The notes below the pieces were generated by a model. That model saw only the letters and a program-made list of their open reading frames with translations, was not told the origin of the DNA and did not search any database. From assembly GCA_947259225.1 (NCBI GenBank), contig CAMYLK010000015.1, positions 1-64,000 on the forward strand: DNA of 64,000 nt. The letters run 5' to 3'. The stretch is from an uncultured Desulfobulbaceae bacterium. Lineage in GTDB: Bacteria; Desulfobacterota; Desulfobulbia; Desulfobulbales; Desulfobulbaceae. Position numbers and translations under genes: made by a program. This document shows positions 45,291-55,016 of this stretch, piece by piece. How positions within the stretch are numbered: position 1 is the stretch's first letter; the number at the start of each line of letters is the position of its first letter.

Positions 45291-47063
45291 ATGCACTCTA
45301 TTATAAACCTGCGTGATTTCATCAACATTCTCCAGCGAGAGAACGAACTGCTCACCATAGAAACCCAGGTCGATCCTTACCTTGAGATTGCAGAGATCCA
45401 TCGCCGGGTCATCCAGAAAGAGGGACCGGCACTGCTTTTTACCAATGTAAAAAACTCCTCCTTCCCGGTAGTGACGAACCTTTTCGGCACCAAACGCCGC
45501 CTTGAACTGGCCTTTGGCAACCGCCCTCTCGACTTTGTTCGCAACCTGGTTGATCTTATTGAAAAATTAATGCCGCCTTCCCTTGATACCTTGTGGCAGG
45601 CACGGCCTCTCATTTCCCAATCATTAAAAATCGGCCTGAAAAATACTCGACAGGCGCCGATTCTTGATTGTATGCAGAAACCGGCCAGGCTTTCAGAGCT
45701 GCCTATGCTGACATCCTGGCATTCTGACGGCGGCGCTTTTGTTACCCTGCCCCTTGTGTACACCGAACACCCTGAGGGTAAGGGACACAATCTCGGTATG
45801 TACCGGATCCAGCGCTACGATGACCAGACAACTGGTATCCACTGGCAGATCCATAAAGGAGGCGGCTACCACTTTTTTCAGGCGGAAAAACTGGGGCAGG
45901 ATCTGCCATTGACTTTGTTCATCGGGGGTCCGCCGGCACTCATGCTGGCAGCCATTGCCCCGCTGCCCGAAGATATACCGGAACTGATGCTGGCTTCTCT
46001 CCTGCAGGGTAAAAAACTGGCAATGGCAAAAGATCCGTTGGAAGGGCATCGACTTGTTGCAGAGGCAGAGTTTGCGGTTAAGGGAATTGTCCCTCCTGTT
46101 GTGCGACGCCCCGAAGGACCTTTTGGTGACCACTACGGTTACAATTCCCTGCAGCATGATTATCCGGTATTTCAGACCACCCATCTTTATCACAGGAAAG
46201 ACGCCATTTATCCCGCCACCGTTGTCGGCCGCCCGCGGCAGGAAGATTTTTTCATTGGTGATTTCCTCCAGGACCTCCTCTCCCCTCTTTTCCCCATGGT
46301 CATGAAGGGGGTGCGGCAGCTGAAAACATTTGGCGAGACCGGATTTCACTGCCTGGCAGCAGCAAGGGTTGCCGACCGTTATCCACGTGAAGCATTTGCC
46401 TCCGGCCTGCGTATTCTTGGTGAGGGCCAACTTTCACTGACAAAATTTCTTATCGTCACCGATGGGGATATTGATGTAGAAGACTTTCCCCGGTTGTGGG
46501 TCCATGTCCTGGAGCGTATCCAATGGGAATCAGACCTTTTTATTTTTGCCAATGTCTCACAGGATACCCTTGATTACACAGGACCGTCAGTCAATAAAGG
46601 TTCCAAGGCTATGATGATGGGGCTGGGCAAAAATAAAAGGCGTGACCTTCCTGGCGAGTTTACAGGGACACTGCCGAAAAGTTGCGGCAAGCCGGTTGTA
46701 TTTCTTCCGGGAACACTCGTTATCCAGGGCAGCACATACACCGATGTACCGGAGCTTGCCAAAGAAATTGCCTGCTGGCCTGATCTTGCCGAGTGGCCGA
46801 CGATTCTGCTGGTTGATTCTTCTGCTGATGCTACATCTTCTCTCCAGGAATTTCTCTGGACCTTCTTCACCCGTTTTGAACCGGCAGCTGACATTCACGG
46901 GGCTGGCCAGACTGTCCGCCGCTTTCACGTCGGGCTTACGCCACCCATCGTTTTCGATTGCAGAATGAAACCGTGGTATACTGATGTTCTTGAAGTTGAC
47001 CCTGAAACAAAAAAACTTGTCGATGGTAAAATTGCTGACATGGTTCCTGACAAGTGGCGTTAA
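45291..47063 (+). CDS. ubiD: UbiD family decarboxylase
   Basis: 590-aa prenylated-FMN-dependent decarboxylase of the UbiD/MenG-pathway type, longer than E. coli UbiD (about 497). Blocks seen: GPALLFTNVKNSSFPVV near the start, ARPLISQSLK, YHFFQAEK, the active-site stretch VRRPEGPFGDHYGYNS and GMYRIQRYDDQTTGIHWQ. It could act in quinone synthesis (a menaquinone route in an anaerobe) or on other aryl acids. The partner UbiX is not in the window. Confidence 0.92.
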   Translation: MHSIINLRDFINILQRENELLTIETQVDPYLEIAEIHRRVIQKEGPALLFTNVKNSSFPVVTNLFGTKRRLELAFGNRPLDFVRNLVDLIEKLMPPSLDTLWQARPLISQSLKIGLKNTRQAPILDCMQKPARLSELPMLTSWHSDGGAFVTLPLVYTEHPEGKGHNLGMYRIQRYDDQTTGIHWQIHKGGGYHFFQAEKLGQDLPLTLFIGGPPALMLAAIAPLPEDIPELMLASLLQGKKLAMAKDPLEGHRLVAEAEFAVKGIVPPVVRRPEGPFGDHYGYNSLQHDYPVFQTTHLYHRKDAIYPATVVGRPRQEDFFIGDFLQDLLSPLFPMVMKGVRQLKTFGETGFHCLAAARVADRYPREAFASGLRILGEGQLSLTKFLIVTDGDIDVEDFPRLWVHVLERIQWESDLFIFANVSQDTLDYTGPSVNKGSKAMMMGLGKNKRRDLPGEFTGTLPKSCGKPVVFLPGTLVIQGSTYTDVPELAKEIACWPDLAEWPTILLVDSSADATSSLQEFLWTFFTRFEPAADIHGAGQTVRRFHVGLTPPIVFDCRMKPWYTDVLEVDPETKKLVDGKIADMVPDKWR

Positions 47064-47107
47064 AAGAAGAGTGATCACCTATTACACACCCGAACCGACC
47101 AGGTAAC

Positions 47108-47851
47108 ATGGCGGAACGACTCCAAAAACTCCTGGCGCAGGCAGGGATCGCATCACGCCGTAAGGCCGAAGAATTCATTCGGGAAGGAAGAGTTGCGGTT
47201 GACGGTAAGGTTGTCACCGAGTTGGGATTGAAAATAGATCCTGAGCAATCAGTCATAACCTTTGACGGTGTCCCGGTCACTTTCGAGGAAAAAATCTATC
47301 TGCTCCTCTACAAACCTGCCGGTTATGTCACCACCCTGTCCGATACCCATGGCAGACCAATCGTCATTGACCTGCTGCAGAATATCAGCCAACGGGTTTT
47401 CCCGGTTGGCAGGCTTGACTTTGATACTGAAGGGGCTCTTATCCTGACCAACGACGGAAGACTCAGCCAGTACATCCAGCACCCCCGCTATGAAGTAAAC
47501 AAAACGTATGAGGCCACAGTGACCGGGATTCCTTCAGGGAAAAAAATCCGGCAGCTTGAAAGAGGTATTATCCTTGATGGGCACAAGACCTGGCCTGCTA
47601 AAATACGGATTCTTAAACATAAAAAGGATACTACAGTTCTTGAGCTGATCATCCACGAGGGGAAAAAACGACAGGTCAGAAAAATGCTGGCAGCCGTTGG
47701 CCATCCTGTTAAAAAATTGAAAAGAACAGCTTACGGCAACCTGCAATTGGAGAATCTGCAACAAGGGAAATACCGTTTTCTTTCCCAAAAAGACCTGAAA
47801 AAAATATTTTCCGGAAAAATCCCCTTTACTTTCAGTAAAATACCTGATTAA
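47108..47851 (+). CDS. RsuA/RluB family pseudouridine synthase
   Basis: 247 aa. N-terminal S4 RNA-binding domain (about 2-48, RLQKLLAQAGIASRRKAEEF), then a synthase domain with catalytic D104 in VGRLDFDTEGALILTNDG and IIHEGKKRQVRKM near the end. Modifies rRNA; RluB (23S) is the likeliest subtype but RluE/RsuA cannot be excluded. Confidence 0.93.
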   Translation: MAERLQKLLAQAGIASRRKAEEFIREGRVAVDGKVVTELGLKIDPEQSVITFDGVPVTFEEKIYLLLYKPAGYVTTLSDTHGRPIVIDLLQNISQRVFPVGRLDFDTEGALILTNDGRLSQYIQHPRYEVNKTYEATVTGIPSGKKIRQLERGIILDGHKTWPAKIRILKHKKDTTVLELIIHEGKKRQVRKMLAAVGHPVKKLKRTAYGNLQLENLQQGKYRFLSQKDLKKIFSGKIPFTFSKIPD

Positions 47852-47965
47852 ATTTCAATAGTTATCCAAGGGTGACCGATGAGGATAACAGTTGCCTGAG
47901 ATATGAATTTACGATCCAGACAGCTCATAACATGAAGTTTTATTAGCTCCACGAAGGAGAGTACC

Positions 47966-48274
47966 ATGAACAAATCCGAACTGATTGAAGCATTGGCAGA
48001 AAAAACGAATATGCCAATACGCGAGGCAGGTTCTATCACCAATGCTCTTATTGACACCATGAGTGAAGCCCTGGCTAAAGGCGAATCCATAGAAATACGG
48101 GGATTTGGAAGCTTCGTGGTTAAAGAATACGGATCGTACACCGGCCGCAATCCGAAAACCGGTGAAAAGATAAAGGTAACCCCTAAAAAACTTCCCTTTT
48201 TCAAAGTAGGTAAAGACTTGCGGGAGCAGGTCAACACCCCTAAGCGCAAAAAGAAGAAAGCCGCAAAAAAATAA
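47966..48274 (+). CDS. HU/IHF family DNA-binding protein
   Basis: 102 aa. Family blocks: MNKSELIEALAEKTNMP, IEIRGFGSFVVKEYGSYTGRNPKTGE and a very basic tail (KRKKKKAAKK). The Asn-Pro of the DNA-intercalating arm is present. Good AGGAG upstream of the ATG. Convergent with rimO, 2 bp between stops. Confidence 0.95.
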   Translation: MNKSELIEALAEKTNMPIREAGSITNALIDTMSEALAKGESIEIRGFGSFVVKEYGSYTGRNPKTGEKIKVTPKKLPFFKVGKDLREQVNTPKRKKKKAAKK

Positions 48275-48276
48275 AA

Positions 48277-49626
48277 TTATACATCCGCCTCGCCGGCGTT
48301 TAAAAGCTCTCCAACCAGGTCATAGGTATGGGCCTCTGTCACCCGTACCTCGGCTATTGCACCGGCGTCAGCTGTTCCAGCAGTAATATATACACAGCCG
48401 TCTATTTCAGGGGCCTGAAAGCGGGTTCTCCCCTCGAGAAGCAGATCACTCTCCCTGCTGATACCTTCAACTAACACAGGTTCGACACGACCTATATAAC
48501 GCTGCTGCTTGTTTTTGCTTATTTCTGACTGTACTTCCATAACCCTGTTATAGCGCTGTTGCATTACCTCTTCGTCAATCTTCCCGGAAAAACTGAATGC
48601 CGCGCAGCCGTCTTCATCCTCATAGCGAAAGATGCCGATATGATCAAGCTGCCATTTTGAGAGATACTGTATCATTGTATCGATATCAGACTCCGTCTCT
48701 CCTGGAAAGCCGACCATAAGTGTTGTGCGGATAGCACATTCCGGAAGATGACCCCTGATCCGGTCCAGCAGTTTTTCCAGGTCCGCAGAACTGTACCTTC
48801 TGTTCATCTTACGGAGAATCCTGTCACTGATATGCTGAAAAGGAATGTCGAGATATGGCAGAATGCGGGGTTCAGCCGCCATCAGTTCCAGCAGACCATC
48901 ACTGATACCTGTCGGGTAGAGATACAGGAGGCGAAGCCAGGGGATGCCGGTTTCAGCTGCCAGACGCTTTAGCAGCCCGACCAGATCAGTATCATCCGCC
49001 AGGTCTACTCCATAGGCCGTCAGATCCTGGGCAATAAGGGTAAGTTCCTGTACACCTTGCTTTTGCAGGTTCCGGGCTTCCACTGCCAAATCATCAATCG
49101 TCCTGCTGCGGAGGTTGCCGCGAATGGAAGGGATCATGCAATAGGAACAGCGATTGTTGCAGCCCTCGGTAACTTTCAGGTATGACCTGAAGGAAGGAGT
49201 TGACAGGCGACGGGCTGAAGTGCTGTCCATGACAAAACCAGCCGGCCGCAAATCTATCAGGGATTCCTTGCTATGTCCGGCTTGCCTGACAAGGAGGTCA
49301 ATTTCCTGAAATCCATCCGTCCCGGTAAACAGGTCGACTTCCGGCAACTCTTTTTTCAGATCAGCCCCGTAGCGTTGAACAAGGCAGCCGGTTACAACGA
49401 GCAGCTTGTCGGGATCATCCTGTTTAAATTCGGCCAGGCGGAGGATCTCGTCAACAGCCTCCTCCACAGCCGGCCCGATAAAGCCACAGGTATTCACCAG
49501 CAGGAGATCAGCTTCCGCCGGATTTTCTACGACTGTGTAGCCATCATGCTCCAGCCTGCCAAGCATGACTTCCGAGTCAACAAGATTTTTGGGACACCCC
49601 AGACTGACGAGATGAAGTGTTTTCAC
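48277..49626 (-). CDS. rimO: Ribosomal protein S12 methylthiotransferase RimO
   Basis: 449-aa radical-SAM enzyme adding a methylthio group to an Asp of S12. The N-terminal cluster Cys are C11, C47 and C81; the SAM cluster is C156, C160, C163 (EGCNNRCSYC). A C-terminal TRAM domain spans about 380-445. Family-typical start LVSLGCPKNLVDSE. Full length. Confidence 0.97.
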   Translation of the reverse strand: MKTLHLVSLGCPKNLVDSEVMLGRLEHDGYTVVENPAEADLLLVNTCGFIGPAVEEAVDEILRLAEFKQDDPDKLLVVTGCLVQRYGADLKKELPEVDLFTGTDGFQEIDLLVRQAGHSKESLIDLRPAGFVMDSTSARRLSTPSFRSYLKVTEGCNNRCSYCMIPSIRGNLRSRTIDDLAVEARNLQKQGVQELTLIAQDLTAYGVDLADDTDLVGLLKRLAAETGIPWLRLLYLYPTGISDGLLELMAAEPRILPYLDIPFQHISDRILRKMNRRYSSADLEKLLDRIRGHLPECAIRTTLMVGFPGETESDIDTMIQYLSKWQLDHIGIFRYEDEDGCAAFSFSGKIDEEVMQQRYNRVMEVQSEISKNKQQRYIGRVEPVLVEGISRESDLLLEGRTRFQAPEIDGCVYITAGTADAGAIAEVRVTEAHTYDLVGELLNAGEADV

Positions 49627-49725
49627 AATAAATTATGTTACCCTTATATGATTTTGCAGATTCGTCACCGTGACTCGATAACCTCAATAACTAACCGACA
49701 CAATATACATCATATTACCTTAAAC

Positions 49726-49759
49726 AAAAAAAAAGGGCTGCAGCACTGCTACAGCCCTC
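49726..49759 (-). terminator. Rho-independent terminator of the atp operon
   Basis: Minus strand: AGGGCTGTAGCAGTGCTGC hairpin closing with CAGCCCT and a run of nine T (plus-strand A-run at about 49726-49734). 25 bp past the atpE stop. Confidence 0.85.
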
Positions 49760-49783
49760 CATGAAATAAAATCCAGCTCTGTA

Positions 49784-50053
<270 letters not shown>

Positions 50054-50110
50054 TTAGACAATCAAATAAATATTGGGCCTTCTTCCGTATAACGGATTCA
50101 AAACTATAGT

Positions 50111-50833
50111 TTAATGCGCCTCTTCCATGGCCTGCGCACAATAAAGCACTGCCAGCAGGGTAAAAACAAGGGCCTGGATCACTGAAACCAGGACACCAAA
50201 AACTAGAATCGGTAAAGGTGCGAAATATGCGCCTGCCAACATGAACAGAACAGTGAGAAGCGTTTCCTTGGCCATAATGTTGCCAAAAAGACGAAAAGAA
50301 AGTGACAACAAACGGGCGCAGTTTGAGATAATTTCAATGATCAGCATAAACGGCATCAACCACTTAACAGGTCCCAAAAAATGCTTTATATAGTTGAAGC
50401 CATGGTAGCGCAAGCCGAGTATATGGTGGGTTACCCAGACCATGATGGTCATTCCAAGAGTTATATTAAGGCTTGATGTTGGCGACATGAAACCGGGTAT
50501 CAACCCAATCAGGTTAGCAACCAGGATATAAAGAAAAAATGTCGCCAGAAAAGGGAAAAGCATGCGGGCACGTTCACGTCCCATATTTTCGGCAAAAAAG
50601 TCTTCCAGTCCACCGACGACTATTTCCCAGAAATTCTGGCCCTTGCCCGGGATAATCTCGAGGCGTCCCATGGTCAGTTTTGGAACGATAAACCAGAAGG
50701 CCATGACCAGCCAGGTATAGGTCATATACGGTGTGCATAATTGCTCCCATATACCATGTCCCGTTGGAGTGTGCGGGACCGGAAGCCTGAAAAATTCAAG
50801 AATGACGTTAATAAACAGAATTGGATGTTCCAT
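50111..50833 (-). CDS. atpB: ATP synthase subunit a
   Basis: 240-aa Fo stator subunit with five to six helices. The essential Arg is in RLLSLSFRLFGNIMAKE; YILVANLIGLIPGFMSPT is the other family block. Upstream of atpE, as usual. Confidence 0.96.
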   Translation of the reverse strand: MEHPILFINVILEFFRLPVPHTPTGHGIWEQLCTPYMTYTWLVMAFWFIVPKLTMGRLEIIPGKGQNFWEIVVGGLEDFFAENMGRERARMLFPFLATFFLYILVANLIGLIPGFMSPTSSLNITLGMTIMVWVTHHILGLRYHGFNYIKHFLGPVKWLMPFMLIIEIISNCARLLSLSFRLFGNIMAKETLLTVLFMLAGAYFAPLPILVFGVLVSVIQALVFTLLAVLYCAQAMEEAH

Positions 50834-50836
50834 ATA

Positions 50837-51307
50837 CTATGCCTCTTTAAAACGATGCGCAGAGTACAAATTACTGCCCCTGCTCAATACAACAACTATA
50901 ACACTTAACATAATGGTCGACAAACCGATGACCAGCCCGACAACATCAATTGCAACACGGGAGACCATCAGGTACAAAATGACAGCCAGCACGGCCAGTC
51001 GACCATAAAATTTCAGAAAAAATTTTACTTTTTCGATCTGTTTGACCGCCCGCCAATTCATGCCTGCCTGGCTTAAACTTGTCATAAACAGGTTCATATC
51101 GCGTCGGAGCATATAAAAACTGACGCTGGACAACAGACCGCCAATCAACACACTCCTGGCAACAGGCCAGGAAAACATATACCAGCATCCGACGAACAGA
51201 ACTGCAAGCAGTAACCAGTTGAACTTCTGTATGTATGTGAGCAGTTCAGCACCAGCTTCTGCAGATTTTGCTGCCGGATCTTTCATTTCAATGTTTTTTG
51301 TCTTCAT
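50837..51307 (-). CDS. atpI: ATP synthase subunit I-like protein
   Basis: 156 aa with four membrane helices in pairs (about 30-70 and 98-140), matching the AtpI/ATP-synthase-I family that helps assemble the c-ring. Located 3 bp upstream of atpB and overlapping the 3' end of atpZ by 20 bp. Confidence 0.85.
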   Translation of the reverse strand: MKTKNIEMKDPAAKSAEAGAELLTYIQKFNWLLLAVLFVGCWYMFSWPVARSVLIGGLLSSVSFYMLRRDMNLFMTSLSQAGMNWRAVKQIEKVKFFLKFYGRLAVLAVILYLMVSRVAIDVVGLVIGLSTIMLSVIVVVLSRGSNLYSAHRFKEA

Positions 51308-51527
51308 CTGAAAATCGTTTTGACAATTGCCAGAGATTCATAAATGCTGCTGCAATGCCAAATCCTAAAAAAATAAACGTCAGATACGGGGCTGTTTTAC
51401 CGTCAAAAACCTTGTTGTCAAGGTACCATCCTATTCCCAGCCCGATAAAAATGGAGAAGACAAAGGTCATGCCCACATGACTGTAGACACCCAACTGTCT
51501 GAATATCTCTTTTTGTGTTTCAGACAT
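51288..51527 (-). CDS. atpZ: AtpZ/AtpI family Fo-associated protein
   Basis: 79 aa, two helices (about 17-35 and 45-66), with SHVGMTFVFSIFIGLGIGWYLD typical of the F0F1-ATPase_gene1 family, proposed to form a Ca2+/Mg2+ channel or assembly factor. First gene of the four-gene Fo operon; F1 genes are not in this window. Confidence 0.88.
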   Translation of the reverse strand: MSETQKEIFRQLGVYSHVGMTFVFSIFIGLGIGWYLDNKVFDGKTAPYLTFIFLGFGIAAAFMNLWQLSKRFSDEDKKH

Positions 51528-51608
51528 TCACTGCACCTGACTTTCCCCAAGGACGTATAAGCGCTTCAGTGGTAGCATGTCAATTCAGCAAACGCAATGA
51601 TTTTTTTA

Positions 51609-52898
51609 CTAATTCGCCAATTTTTTGAATGACGATTCAGTCATAATCAGTGCCTTTTCCAGCTGTGAACGGTCATGCGCGGCCGAAACAAAAGCCGCTT
51701 CAAACTGGGAAGGTGCAAGCCAGAATCCGCCCTCAAGCATCTGACGAAAATGGCGGCCGTACAGATCGGTATCCGACTTCATGGCTGACTCGAAATCCGT
51801 TACCGGTGAACCTGTGAAAAAGCATGTCATCATTGAGCCGATCCGGTTGAGCACCGTCGGCACCGATGCATTTCCTCCAACCTTTCTGAGCCCTTCCGCA
51901 AACCAGTTGCTTTTCTCTTCCAGTTCATCATAAAAACCCGGTTTGCGAAGTTCCTTGACCAGGGCCAGCCCGGCAGCCATGGCCAGAGGATTGCCGGAGA
52001 GGGTACCGGCCTGGTAGACGGGCCCGTCCGGAGCTACGGTATTCATTATTTCTGCCTTACCACCATACGCGCCAACGGGAAGTCCGCCGCCAATAATCTT
52101 GCCTAGGCAGGTCAGGTCAGGCGTGATGCCGAACCGTTCCTGCGCGCCACCCAGAGCAAGGCGGAATCCGGTAATCACCTCGTCAAAAATCAGAATTATT
52201 CCAAGCTCGCTGGTCAACTCGCGGAGTTTTTTCAAAAATGACAGTTCCGGAACAATTACCCCCATATTGCCTGCAACCGGCTCGATTATGACGCAGGCTA
52301 TGTCAAGCGTTTCGTCCCGCAATGTCTTTTCCAGGGTATCACTGTCATTGTACGGAATGGATACGGTGTTTTTGACGATATCATCCGGAACGCCGGGACT
52401 GCCGGGTATTCCAAGTGTAATGACCCCGGAACCGGCCTTGACGAGAAACGAATCGGCATGGCCATGGTAGCACCCGTCAAATTTCACCACGACGTTTCGG
52501 CCTGTGTACCCCCGGGCCAGACGGATGGCACTCATGGTAGCTTCTGTACCGGAATTGACAAAACGCACCTTCTCAAGAGACGGAACAGAATCGCATACAA
52601 GCTCAGCAAGTTCAACTTCCAGCGGCGTGGGAGCACCGAAACTGGTTCCATCCAGGGCTGTTTCCCGAACGGCCTCAACCAACGCGGGATGAGTGTGTCC
52701 AAGAATCATCGGGCCCCATGAACCAACAAAATCTATATACTCATTGCCGTCCACATCGGTGATAATCGCGCCCTGGGCTTTCTTGACAAACAGCGGATCA
52801 CAGCCCACAGATTTACAGGCGCGAACAGGGCTGTTTACACCACCGGGAATTACCGTCTTTGCCTTGGAGAAAAATTCGGCGGACAGATCTGTTTTCAT
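51609..52898 (-). CDS. hemL: Glutamate-1-semialdehyde 2,1-aminomutase
   Basis: 429-aa PLP enzyme making 5-aminolevulinate for haem, sirohaem and corrin synthesis (C5 pathway). Blocks: GGVNSPVRACKSVGCDPLF, FVNSGTEATMSAIRLARG, the PLP Lys in CLGKIIGGGLPVGAYGG and YQAGTLSGNPLAMAAG. Full length. It supplies precursors for the same tetrapyrroles as cbiK. Confidence 0.97.
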   Translation of the reverse strand: MKTDLSAEFFSKAKTVIPGGVNSPVRACKSVGCDPLFVKKAQGAIITDVDGNEYIDFVGSWGPMILGHTHPALVEAVRETALDGTSFGAPTPLEVELAELVCDSVPSLEKVRFVNSGTEATMSAIRLARGYTGRNVVVKFDGCYHGHADSFLVKAGSGVITLGIPGSPGVPDDIVKNTVSIPYNDSDTLEKTLRDETLDIACVIIEPVAGNMGVIVPELSFLKKLRELTSELGIILIFDEVITGFRLALGGAQERFGITPDLTCLGKIIGGGLPVGAYGGKAEIMNTVAPDGPVYQAGTLSGNPLAMAAGLALVKELRKPGFYDELEEKSNWFAEGLRKVGGNASVPTVLNRIGSMMTCFFTGSPVTDFESAMKSDTDLYGRHFRQMLEGGFWLAPSQFEAAFVSAAHDRSQLEKALIMTESSFKKLAN

Positions 52899-53643
52899 AC
52901 AAACACCTCAATTAAATGTTGTTAATGCCTGCTCCGGAAACGTTCTTTTATCACTCTTTCCGGACAGCTCTTTGTTTATTTGAAATTCGAGAGAATATAG
53001 CACGCCCTATTTTCATCGTCAAAATGAAATACATTATTTATCTAAACAACAGCGGCTGAGAGAGATTTTTACCTCTTCCCCACCTTTCCCGCTAGTTAAT
53101 AAATATCCGGGTCCAAAGGGCCCGGCATTAGTGGGCCCTTCAAGGGCCATGATAACTTTCCCATTGGCATTTGGTGAGCACCGCAAAAGCTGCCGGTTAA
53201 GGATTTTAAACTGTTTGAGCGTAACAGTGTGGCTTGATCACGCGGTGTCTGAGTTTTTAAAATCCCGGTAGCTTTGAGGAGCACAACGGAGTCCGAAGGA
53301 CCAATGGCACGGGGGCCTTTTTTGTAGTGGTGTGGCGTAGACCACACGACGCTCGTTTTCTTTGCACCCTGACGGGCATAAAGTTCAGCAAAGAAAATGA
53401 ACAAAGCACCTTGCCGTCCCATGTGTATTTTTTTCAATACTCCTGACAATAAGCCAGTATCCAATAAAAACCAGAACATGACCATGATCATCTCAGGATT
53501 TGGGAATTTTTCCTTGTCACTACACGATCAGCAAGGTAGACTGTTATCTGATTTTAACAGTCATAAAGCGTGACCCAAAAAAACATGATCTCTAATATCA
53601 TTAATGAGTGATCCAAGGTTGATTTTTTAAGGAGAAACAAACC
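52899..53643. repeat. 745-bp non-coding stretch with a cluster of hairpins
   Basis: Three inverted repeats in a row: arms AAGCTGCCGG...ATTTTAAACT and AGTTTTTAAAATCCCGGTAG at 53187-53274; GTGTGG/CCACAC at 53330-53347; TTTTCTTTGC/GCAAAGAAAA at 53356-53397. A GC-rich GGGCCC-containing segment precedes them (53110-53150). A minus-strand frame of 131 codons (53096-53491) crosses all of it but looks like translation of the repeat. Probably a dispersed intergenic element or structured RNA. The trxA promoter should lie at about 53560-53630. Confidence 0.5.
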
Positions 53644-53973
53644 ATGGCAAGTGAAAAAGTAATTCATATCTCAGACGGTGAATTTGACAGCAAGGTTCTG
53701 CAGGGCACCCTTCCCTGTCTTGTTGATTTCTGGGCTCCCTGGTGCGGCCCCTGTAAAGCAATCGGCCCGGTCATAGATGAACTCGCTGAAGAATATGACG
53801 GAAAAGTCCAGATCGCCAAAATGAATGTCGATGACAACCCCGCAACTCCAGGGAAATACGGTATTCGTGCGATCCCCACCCTGATCCTCTTTAAAGACGG
53901 GGAAGTTGTCGACCAGATCACGGGTGCTGTCGGCAAGACTCAACTTTCGGACCTGATCACCAAGGCAGTCTGA
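53644..53973 (+). CDS. trxA: Thioredoxin
   Basis: 109-aa redox protein with active site C34-G-P-C37 in FWAPWCGPCK and the cis-Pro in IRAIPTLILF. AAGGAG upstream of the ATG. It lies 52 bp ahead of its reductase gene. Confidence 0.97.
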   Translation: MASEKVIHISDGEFDSKVLQGTLPCLVDFWAPWCGPCKAIGPVIDELAEEYDGKVQIAKMNVDDNPATPGKYGIRAIPTLILFKDGEVVDQITGAVGKTQLSDLITKAV

Positions 53974-54025
53974 AAGCTGACAGGGTATATTCTCTTACTG
54001 CCCGACTGAAAAAAAACTCCAGCCC

Positions 54026-54958
54026 ATGCAGCAGGCTGACTACCAGCTTATCATTCTAGGTGGAGGTCCTGCCGGTTTAACCGCCGGCATGTACGCCTCC
54101 AGGGCCATGCTAGATGTGCTTCTCATTGAAAAGGGAGCCATCGGCGGACAGGTCCTTATTACTGACTGGATTGATAACTGGCCCGGCGATGTGGATGGTA
54201 TATCGGGTTTTGATCTTGTGGAGAGAATGTCCGCCCACGCTCTTCGCTTTGGTTTGAAAACAATAACCGCAAACATCACTTCGCTTGACCTTAAAGGCGA
54301 TATTAAAACCGTTTATCTTGATAACGGTGAAACCCTCTCTGCCCAGGCAGTCATTATCTGCACAGGGGGAAGTCCGGGACGGCTGGGAATTAAAGACGAA
54401 CTGGAATTAACAGGCAAAGGGGTTTCCTATTGTGCCACCTGTGACGGGCCGTTCTACAAAAACCAGCCCATTGCAGTTGTGGGAGGTGGCAATACAGCAA
54501 TACAGGAAGCCGTCCATCTCACAAAATTTGCCAGCAAAGTCACGGTAATTCACCGGAGGGAAGAATTGCGGGCCACCCGGGTTGTTCAGGAAAATGCCTT
54601 TGCAAATGATAAAATCGATTTTATATTCAATGCAGAGGTAGTTGAGATAAGAGGGGGCGACAACGGAGTGGAGCAATTACTGCTCAAGCATAAGGAGGGC
54701 TCCGATTCAATTCTTGACGTAACAGGAATTTTTATACTCATAGGAGTTGTGCCCAATAATGAAATTCTGCCGCTTGATTATCTCGAAACAGATGAGTACG
54801 GATTTATTATAACTGATACCGAAATGAAGACAAAACTGCCGGGTGTTTTTGCCGCCGGTGATATCCGCAGTAAAAGTTTCAGACAGATTGTTACTGCTGC
54901 AGGTGAAGGCGCAACCGCAGAATTATCAGCAGAACATTACTTAACAAACAGGGAATAA
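54026..54958 (+). CDS. trxB: Thioredoxin reductase
   Basis: 310-aa FAD flavoprotein reducing TrxA. FAD motif GGGPAGL (12-18), redox C136-A-T-C139, second nucleotide motif VVGGGNTAIQEA, and the FAD block FAAGDIRSKSFRQIVTAAGEG. The HRR of HRREELRAT favours NADPH. Full length. Confidence 0.96.
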   Translation: MQQADYQLIILGGGPAGLTAGMYASRAMLDVLLIEKGAIGGQVLITDWIDNWPGDVDGISGFDLVERMSAHALRFGLKTITANITSLDLKGDIKTVYLDNGETLSAQAVIICTGGSPGRLGIKDELELTGKGVSYCATCDGPFYKNQPIAVVGGGNTAIQEAVHLTKFASKVTVIHRREELRATRVVQENAFANDKIDFIFNAEVVEIRGGDNGVEQLLLKHKEGSDSILDVTGIFILIGVVPNNEILPLDYLETDEYGFIITDTEMKTKLPGVFAAGDIRSKSFRQIVTAAGEGATAELSAEHYLTNRE

Positions 54959-55016
54959 CTTTCCTGCTATCTTTTATGCCTTTAAACCACTGTTATTCAG
55001 AATTGCGGGACATTCT

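Noticed and set aside
53096-53491. 131-codon minus-strand ORF
   Set aside because: It runs across all three hairpins, has no convincing ribosome binding site and no recognisable domain.
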